A stretch of DNA of 64,000 nt from Ensifer oleiphilus (GTDB taxonomy: Bacteria; Pseudomonadota; Alphaproteobacteria; Rhizobiales; Rhizobiaceae): assembly GCF_013371465.1 (NCBI RefSeq), contig NZ_JABWDU010000001.1:859794-923793 (forward strand). Reading direction: 5' to 3'. Numbering within the stretch: the stretch's first letter is position 1; each line of letters starts with the position of its first letter. The position numbers were made by a program, and so were the translations under genes. Shown here one piece after another: positions 59,263 through 64,000 of the stretch. The notes below the pieces were generated by a model. That model saw only the letters and a list, made by a program, of their open reading frames with translations, did no database searches and had not been told where the DNA came from.

Positions 59263-60186
59263 TCAGCCGGTACCTCCGGGCGCCAGCCGATAGTCGCCAA
59301 AAAGGGAAGGCGGCCCGTCGGTCTCGACACGCCCCTGTTCTACCAGATCCTCCAGGTGCGCCAGCACGGAGAGGGCGGCCGCGCCATGCAGTCTGACGTC
59401 TGTCGTGGCGTAGATCACCTTGACCATGTCGGGGATCTTGCCGTCGCCGGCACGTACGCGCTCTAGCACCGCACGTTCGCGCATTCGGCGGTGGGCGCGC
59501 AGGCCCCTGAGAAACGAGGCCGGTTCGATGACGGGGCCGCCGTGCCCGGGCAGATAGAGCCGGTCGTCGCGCTCAAGCAATGTCTCCAGCGAGAGCATGT
59601 AGTCCGCCATGGCGCCATCCGGTGGCGCGACGATCGTCGTCGCCCAGGCCATGACGTGATCGGCGGAAAAGACGGTGCCGGTGCCCTCGAGCGCAAAGGC
59701 CATGTGGTTGGCGGTGTGGCCCGGGGTGGCGAGCCCTGTCAGCGCCCAGCCGTCGCCTTCGATCCGCCCGCCATCGGCAAGCACGATGTCGGGCGAAAAT
59801 TCCATGTCGGAACTTTCGGCGAAGGGGTTGATCTCGCCTTCATGCAAGGGGCGGGCGGCCCGATGCGGCCCTTCGCCGACGATCGTTGCGCCCGTCGCGG
59901 CCTTGAGGCGCTGTGCCAGCGGCGAGTGATCGCGGTGCGTGTGGCTGACGGCGATGTGGGTCACTTCCCGGCCCGCAAGCGCCGACATCAACGCCCGGAA
60001 ATGCGCTTCGTCGTCGGGCCCTGGATCGATGACCGCCACCGAGCGTCCGCCGACGATATAGCTGTTGGTGCCGTGAAAGGTGAATGGCCCTGGGTTGTTG
60101 ACGGTAATGCGTTGGATTCCGTCGGCAACTGTGACGGCCTCTCCATGCGCCGGCTTGAAGTCGAGATCGAAGTCGGGGCCATGCAT
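59263..60186 (-). CDS. MBL-fold metallo-hydrolase
   Basis: A 307-residue metallo-beta-lactamase-fold hydrolase. The zinc motif HTHRDH, GHTANHMAF, and HGGPV at the later ligand are typical of glyoxalase-II-like or LACTB2-like hydrolases. A C-terminal winged-helix-like tail (about 230-300) supports the LACTB2-like group. The ATG at 60186 with AGGA upstream is chosen. A GTG at 60207 overlaps the cupin stop and would couple the two, adding seven residues. Substrate unknown. Confidence 0.88.
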   Translation of the reverse strand: MHGPDFDLDFKPAHGEAVTVADGIQRITVNNPGPFTFHGTNSYIVGGRSVAVIDPGPDDEAHFRALMSALAGREVTHIAVSHTHRDHSPLAQRLKAATGATIVGEGPHRAARPLHEGEINPFAESSDMEFSPDIVLADGGRIEGDGWALTGLATPGHTANHMAFALEGTGTVFSADHVMAWATTIVAPPDGAMADYMLSLETLLERDDRLYLPGHGGPVIEPASFLRGLRAHRRMRERAVLERVRAGDGKIPDMVKVIYATTDVRLHGAAALSVLAHLEDLVEQGRVETDGPPSLFGDYRLAPGGTG

Positions 60187-60203
60187 GCGTCTTTTCCTGG
60201 CCT

Positions 60204-60500
60204 TCACTTGTATTCGATCTCGATGAAGGACATCGGCTCGCTGCCGGCATTGACGACATTATGCGCCATGCCGGCCTCGCGCCGGTAGGCAGCCCCCTTG
60301 GCGATATCCACCCGGCGGCTGCCGCCCGCTTCTTCCAGCAGGAACTGGCAATCGGTCATCGGCACGACGACATAGCCGAGCCCATGGACATGGTGACCGG
60401 TATCGGCGCCGGGTTCGAAGTCCCATCGGGTAATGCGCACCATCGCGTCGTCGAGAAGAATGCTGGGCACGGCAGGCGGACGGGCGCGAAACTGGCTCAT
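60204..60500 (-). CDS. Cupin domain-containing protein
   Basis: A 98-residue single-domain cupin. The metal-binding face is in GADTGHHVHGLGYVVVP (two His in G-x-H-x-H form) and the second motif in EAGMAHNVVN. Function unknown; enzyme or metal-dependent regulator are both possible. The ATG at 60500 follows GGAG by six bases. An in-frame ATG at 60512 has none. It is first of the cupin - MBL - DCC - DUF4166 minus-strand run. Confidence 0.87.
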   Translation of the reverse strand: MSQFRARPPAVPSILLDDAMVRITRWDFEPGADTGHHVHGLGYVVVPMTDCQFLLEEAGGSRRVDIAKGAAYRREAGMAHNVVNAGSEPMSFIEIEYK

Positions 60501-60713
60501 AGAGGTCTCCATTCACGCCGGAGAATAGGAGGGGATGGTGGCGAAGGGAAGGGCGCTTCGGCGTCAGACGCCGGCCTTTCGCCGAAGGCGCGGCGCACGC
60601 GCGTGAACAAAGCCGAACAAAACCGCGCAAACCGCAAACTTAATCATTGTGACGCGGCACGAGCTTTGATAATCAGGCGCTCGATTTGGCGAGAATGTTC
60701 TCGGCAATTCTGT

Positions 60714-60788
60714 TGGGGCGTCGCCAAGCGGTAAGGCACCGGTTTTTGGTACCGGCATTCCCAGGTTCGAATCCTGGCGCCCCAGCCA
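60714..60788 (+). tRNA. tRNA-Gln (TTG anticodon)
   Basis: The 75-base gene folds as a cloverleaf. Acceptor arms TGGGGCG and CGCCCCA pair, the anticodon stem CCGGT/ACCGG encloses TTTTGGT with anticodon TTG, the T arm has GTTCGAATC, and CCA is encoded. It marks the left edge of a region with foreign features. Confidence 0.95.
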
Positions 60789-61159
60789 CATATTTTTATG
60801 CCATATAAATCAATGACTTAGAAGGCGGCGCGTGCCTCGGCTTGTACCGCGTTATGTACCTCAAACTGCGCCTTCCGTCCTCACCATGTCCAGCCGCGAG
60901 ATCGCAGAGCCGGTCGACACCGACGATGCTAACTTCCTGCATGGATGCCTCCTCGTCCTCTGTTGATGACGTAACGCATCAACATCGTGGCACACTGCGA
61001 TGCCGGTGGGAGGGGCATCCAACCCATCAGTGGAAATCAACAGACGTGGCAGAGGAGCTGGAGAAGTTCCCACCGTACGAGCTGGACTGATCACCTGTAG
61101 TCCCGCATTCTTTCCCTCAAGAGGAACTGGAGCGGAAGACACGCTAGGGAGATTGAACC
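60789..61159. other. 371-base region with no convincing gene, next to tRNA-Gln
   Basis: Several short frames exist on both strands, none with a ribosome site plus recognisable content. The 42-codon + frame from about 60830 (VPRLVPRYVP...) could be a fragment of an integrase-type N-terminus, but this is weak. Confidence 0.4.
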
Positions 61160-61696
61160 ATGGCAGGCCACACTGCGGAACGTATCGAGCCGGGCAAGGC
61201 AACGTGGCGATTCAAACTCGGCATTCTGTTGCTCTGTTTAGTAGGAGCTGCGTGGCTGTTAGTACCAGCACTGGCGTGGGCCGGGGCTTCTGCCGCGACC
61301 ATCGCGACAGCCACCGGGATAATCTTCATCTGGAACAAGGTGGTCATATTGATGACCGTGGCGGTCATGGGAAAACCGGGGTTTCAGCAGCTCAAGGGGG
61401 CGATCTTCGGAGCGTTTCGCCTCCCGCCTGAAAGCATCGTCGGGCCGCTGCGCTACAATATCGGCTTGGTGATGTTCCTCGTCCCACTGATGGCCGCAGT
61501 ACTCGAACCTTATATTGACGCTGCATGGCCCGCACTTCGTCCCAACCTTTGGCAACTCCAATTGATAGGCGACTTGATCTTCCTGGCAAGCTTCCCAGTG
61601 CTTGGTGGGAACTTCTGGGAGAAATTTCGCTCGCTGTTCATCCGAACTGTACAAGTGCTTGATGCGAAGGAGGAGGTTCCGACGATCGCGAGGTGA
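61160..61696 (+). CDS. Transporter suffix domain-containing membrane protein
   Basis: A 178-residue protein with about four hydrophobic helices. The WRFKLGILLL opening, AVMGKPGFQQLK in the middle, and the RYNIGLVMFLVPLMAAVLEPY segment match the small family labelled transporter suffix domain, found as a tail of transporters or alone. Function unknown. AGGG lies a little before the ATG. It is the one intact gene of the tRNA-adjacent remnant. Confidence 0.78.
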   Translation: MAGHTAERIEPGKATWRFKLGILLLCLVGAAWLLVPALAWAGASAATIATATGIIFIWNKVVILMTVAVMGKPGFQQLKGAIFGAFRLPPESIVGPLRYNIGLVMFLVPLMAAVLEPYIDAAWPALRPNLWQLQLIGDLIFLASFPVLGGNFWEKFRSLFIRTVQVLDAKEEVPTIAR

Positions 61697-61718
61697 GCAG
61701 TCGACATCCTTTCAGTGC

Positions 61719-62030
61719 TTAGGGCGACACGCCTAGCAGGACACTTGAGATGAACCAGATCATCAGAATGCTCCGAAGGTCGAGCGCCAAGCTGGTCACG
61801 TCTTGCTTGTTGGAGGCGCTCACGCTGCTGCCCTCGATGGCGGTATGGCTGACTCGCCCAGAGCGTGCCTCCTCGATACTTTGTAAGAACTCAGCAACGA
61901 CTGCGTGCTTCCGCTTGGTCGCCTCTGCTTGGCTGTGAGTGTCGAGAGAACGCTTCAGTCGTGTCCTGCCTATCACCTTGACGAAATCGCGCGGCACCGG
62001 GACAGAGACCCGCCAGCCACCGTTATTCAT
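61719..62030 (-). pseudogene. Truncated site-specific integrase (N-terminal part)
   Basis: About 100 residues matching the N-terminal (DUF6538-like, SAM-like arm) region of a tyrosine recombinase: GGWRVSVPVPRDFVKVIGRT, then SLDTHSQAEATKRKHAVVAEF. The catalytic domain (R...HxxR...Y) is missing; the frame ends in a hydrophobic tail (ILMIWFISSVLLG) with no integrase character. Codons upstream of the ATG (TYLEQ) look integrase-like too, so the true start may lie further up. Confidence 0.75.
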
Positions 62031-62092
62031 CTGCTCAAGGTAGGTTGGCGCTCTTGTGCGGGTATTTGTCCCTGCCGGAAACGAGCATGGTC

Positions 62093-62151
62093 GTTTCGGC
62101 GGAGTCAGCCCGCGCTGCGCGGGTCGTTCACTCCGCTAGCTGCGCCGAAAC
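62093..62151. repeat. Complex inverted repeat (three nested stems)
   Basis: GTTTCGGCG (62093-62101) pairs with CGCCGAAAC (62143-62151). Inside, GGAGT (62101-62105) pairs with ACTCC (62130-62134), and CCCGCG (62109-62114) pairs with CGCGGG (62118-62123). It sits 60 bases upstream of the integrase start. Such layouts occur at recombination or replication sites, but a role is not shown. Confidence 0.5.
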
Positions 62152-62156
62152 ACAAA

Positions 62157-62180
62157 ACCCGCCAACGGACGCTGGCGGGT
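62157..62180 (-). terminator. Terminator of the exported lipoprotein gene
   Basis: ACCCGCCA (62157-62164) pairs with TGGCGGGT (62173-62180). On the minus strand TTTTGTG follows. It lies 33 bases past the stop of the minus-strand gene at 62213. Confidence 0.8.
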
Positions 62181-62212
62181 CTGGAATGTCTTCCTTGTGA
62201 TGCGCTTTACTA

Positions 62213-62647
62213 TCAGCTCGCCGGCGTAGCCGCCTTTTCCTGCTTAGCGCCGCCGAGGAATTCTTCGCACCAGCTTGGGCCGTCGGCGCGCTTGTGGTCG
62301 CCGAGGAGGCGGATCGAGCGGATGACGTAGTCGGAAGAGACTGTCAGCTGCACCGAGCAGCTCAGATACTCCGTGCGGGCCGAGGAGATGCGTTTGCCGC
62401 GCTTGCCGTCCTTGCCGGTTTCATACTGGGCCGGAACCTTGCGGGTCTTGTAGCCGCCCTTCCAGTTGTAGACGGTGGAGCTGCCGCTTTCGACGTCGGA
62501 GAGCGGAGGGCCAAACTGGGCAAAGAAGCCGCCGGCCGGCTGACCGAGCCAGCGGGATTCGACCGCGTTTCTCGAAATCGCCGTCGTCGTGGTGCAGCCT
62601 GCGAGCGCAAGCGCGACGCCTGCCACCGTCATCATGCGGAAGTTCAT
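62213..62647 (-). CDS. Hypothetical lipoprotein
   Basis: A 144-residue protein with lipobox LAGC (Cys near residue 16), followed by a Thr-rich stretch and a mature domain with GQPAGGFFAQFGPPLSD, VYNWKGGYKTRK, and two Cys residues (in LSCSV and WCEEF). No function is known; this type is common in Rhizobiales. The ATG at 62647 follows AAGGGA. Upstream in-frame codons are not convincing. Confidence 0.83.
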   Translation of the reverse strand: MNFRMMTVAGVALALAGCTTTTAISRNAVESRWLGQPAGGFFAQFGPPLSDVESGSSTVYNWKGGYKTRKVPAQYETGKDGKRGKRISSARTEYLSCSVQLTVSSDYVIRSIRLLGDHKRADGPSWCEEFLGGAKQEKAATPAS

Positions 62648-63032
62648 GTTTTCGTCCCTTTGGCTCTCGTTCGGAAATAGGCATGGCGCGCCGGCCTCAA
62701 TCCCCTGAGTTTGCGCGCTTTCCGCTGAGCCTCTAGCGCCAAAAGCCTGCAAAGAAAATCCGCTGTCTGCATTCTATTTCAGGAAAATGCGAAGCGTTGC
62801 AGAAAGGCCCTACTTGGCCTCGCAGCCTCACGGCAAACTGAATGGCTAGAGTGGTTTCCGGCCCCTTCGTCCGCCGCCATGCACATGGGAACGGTTGCGG
62901 CAAACCGATTCGAACAGCTCTTCTCGAAAGGTCTGGTGAGCAATGCCCCTGGTGGGGCGTTAACACTCTTTGCGTGCTGCGCGGGCGCGCTCTGCTCCGA
63001 TGCGTCCGGCGAGGGCAGCTCTGCTGTGCGGC
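62648..63032. other. 385-base region with no convincing gene
   Basis: Short frames on + (for example 62879-63067) have no ribosome site and turn into Cys/Ala-rich low-quality text. A small hairpin, GCCCC-TGGT-GGGGC, lies near 62945. Otherwise I see nothing. Confidence 0.4.
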
Positions 63033-63506
63033 CTATTCGCCGATCAACTTGCAGCCGATCTTGGTAGCGCTCCCGGCAATCGCCTTCAGCGGGCCGTCGT
63101 AGACATCGCAGTCGAGCAGGTTGTCCGGGCCGCTGCGACGGGCGGAGTAGACGTTGATGTTGACGAGAGGCTCACCGTCCTTGACCCAATGCAGCTTTGC
63201 TTCGATATCGCCCTTGCCCGGAATTGCCACCGTCGCCGGTTCGCCGTCTCGTTCGGTCCTGTCTTCGCCGAGATCGATCATGCCGATCTGGTCGGCGTGC
63301 TCTTCGGCGCCCGGCGCCGGCTCGCCGGAGTAATAGGCAGCAATCACGACCCCTTCCTTGAGCGCCTGAAGTTTGCTTGCTGCGGCTTGTGAGAAGGATA
63401 GATCCACTTCGAAACCCCAGGGGGCTGCAATATCGGCACCCGCCGTGCCGGGCACGAGGCCGGCAACGACGATCGCGGCAAGCGAAACAGATCGGATCGG
63501 CGGCAT
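63033..63506 (-). CDS. Hypothetical periplasmic protein
   Basis: A 157-residue exported protein. The signal peptide ends near residue 24 (TAGA), and the mature part has beta-rich segments (PATVAIPGKGDIEAKLHW) and two Cys residues (in LLDCDVY and KIGCKLI) that could bond. It lacks a lipobox. Family unknown. The ATG at 63506 follows AAGGAG by about eight bases, so the start is firm. Confidence 0.78.
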   Translation of the reverse strand: MPPIRSVSLAAIVVAGLVPGTAGADIAAPWGFEVDLSFSQAAASKLQALKEGVVIAAYYSGEPAPGAEEHADQIGMIDLGEDRTERDGEPATVAIPGKGDIEAKLHWVKDGEPLVNINVYSARRSGPDNLLDCDVYDGPLKAIAGSATKIGCKLIGE

Positions 63507-63780
63507 TGACGTACTCCTTGGCGATGGCGGGCAATCCCCTGAAGCCGGCGCATTAGACAAGCAACGCAGACAATCCCCGTCAAGGGGCGTCTCGCTCGGC
63601 AGCGATCGTCGTCGATTGTGGCCGATATTTGGTGTGAAGGCCGTAGCAAAGAGAAGGCGGATCACGGTTCCCGCCTCAGTTTTCCACTGGTCCTAGTCTT
63701 TATTGTCGTGACCGAGAATGTTTTTCGCAATAGGCGCTTGTGCAATCCAAATGCCTGTTCTATAGAGGCGCCGCTGGTCA

Positions 63781-63857
63781 CGGAGTGTAGCGCAGTCTGG
63801 TAGCGCACCACGTTCGGGACGTGGGGGTCGGAGGTTCGAATCCTCTCACTCCGACCA
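63781..63857 (+). tRNA. tRNA-Pro (CGG anticodon)
   Basis: The 77-base cloverleaf has acceptor arms CGGAGTG and CACTCCG, anticodon stem CCACG/CGTGG enclosing TTCGGGA with anticodon CGG, a T arm with GGTTCGAATCC, and an encoded CCA. No gene or repeat lies in the remaining 143 bases to the window edge. Confidence 0.95.
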
Positions 63858-64000
63858 GCTAAATAAATCCTTTAATTCCCCATTCTGCCCCGGACCGCAT
63901 TTCGATGCGCGGCAATGCATGCTTTTTCAGGGCACGCAAGTCGTTGCCTTGCAGAAGGCTCGTCTCGCACGCGGATAGGCCCGCTCCAAATTCTGCGCAG

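Larger units (their letters stand above)
60789..62212. mobile_element. Decayed genomic-island remnant at tRNA-Gln
   Basis: Between the tRNA 3' end and the next chromosomal-looking gene lie a gene-poor stretch (60789-61159), an isolated membrane-protein gene, a truncated integrase N-terminus, and a complex inverted repeat. Integrases often enter at tRNA 3' ends. I found no duplicated tRNA 3' end (att repeat), so the right border is unset and the call is inference. Confidence 0.55.

Noticed and set aside
60789-62212. Direct repeat of the tRNA-Gln 3' end as an att site
   Set aside because: I searched by eye for GTTCGAATCCTGGCGCCCC-like words downstream and found none.
62879-63067. 62-codon + frame between two lipoprotein-type genes
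   Set aside because: No ribosome site, and the second half becomes Cys/Ala/Arg-rich text typical of chance frames.

Overview
The window is 64 kb of high-GC chromosome from an alphaproteobacterium of the Rhizobiaceae, most like Sinorhizobium/Ensifer. The evidence is the aa3 cytochrome oxidase block running on into ispH-thrB-rnhA, a CcrM-type GANTC methylase, a BioR-type GntR regulator with TTATCTATAA boxes beside bioY, an IalB-family protein, and a rhizobial intergenic palindromic repeat after tldD. Almost everything is housekeeping. I found no CRISPR array, no intact prophage, no toxin-antitoxin pair, and no obvious antiphage or secondary-metabolite cluster.

Layout. 0-9.6 kb: tldD, a GNAT enzyme, a D,D-carboxypeptidase with a SPOR tail, a polysaccharide deacetylase, pdxH, a lipoprotein, a DnaJ-like protein, fabI, a histidine phosphatase and a DUF1344 protein. 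9.9-15.4 kb: a large CHASE-PAS-PAS-GGDEF-EAL protein, then aroC and ribB. 15.5-26.5 kb: an ialB-like gene divergent from the respiratory operon coxB-coxA-ctaB-coxF-ctaG-coxC. A terminator follows coxC, then an L,D-transpeptidase, DUF983, SURF1, DUF1304, ispH, thrB and rnhA. The space in front of coxB carries a perfect FNR/FixK-type site and two inverted RegR/ActR-like motifs. 26.5-36 kb: a peroxiredoxin, a stand-alone DsbD-N protein, YqgE, and a minus-strand cluster thrC - M16 peptidase - GNAT - GGDEF/EAL. 36-41.8 kb: a branched-chain amino-acid binding protein, a HAD phosphatase, bioR-bioY-DUF1284, and an ArsR-type regulator divergent from a NIPSNAP/ABM pair. 41.9-51 kb: ccrM, a frameshifted double-GNAT gene, HAD, mutY, a DciA-like gene, a DsbA lipoprotein and smc. 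51-60.5 kb: a membrane-anchored AraC regulator divergent from an exported protein, ppdK, small lipoproteins, DUF1499, DUF4166/DCC, an MBL hydrolase and a cupin. 60.7-64 kb: tRNA-Gln(TTG), a small decayed island with a truncated integrase, two exported proteins and tRNA-Pro(CGG).

How the genes work together. The cox block supplies the structural subunits (coxB, coxA, coxC), haem farnesylation (ctaB), copper delivery (ctaG) and assembly help (SURF1, CoxF) of the aa3 terminal oxidase. mutY, the DciA-like gene, smc and ccrM are genome-maintenance functions lying close together. BioR, its boxes and BioY form a self-contained biotin-uptake switch. Two GGDEF/EAL proteins sit in separate neighbourhoods and one has a degenerate GGDEF motif. 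The most unusual signals are the layered oxygen/redox-type sites before coxB, the three-box BioR layout with DUF1284 coupled to bioY, the one-base frameshift in the double-GNAT gene, and the remnant island at tRNA-Gln.
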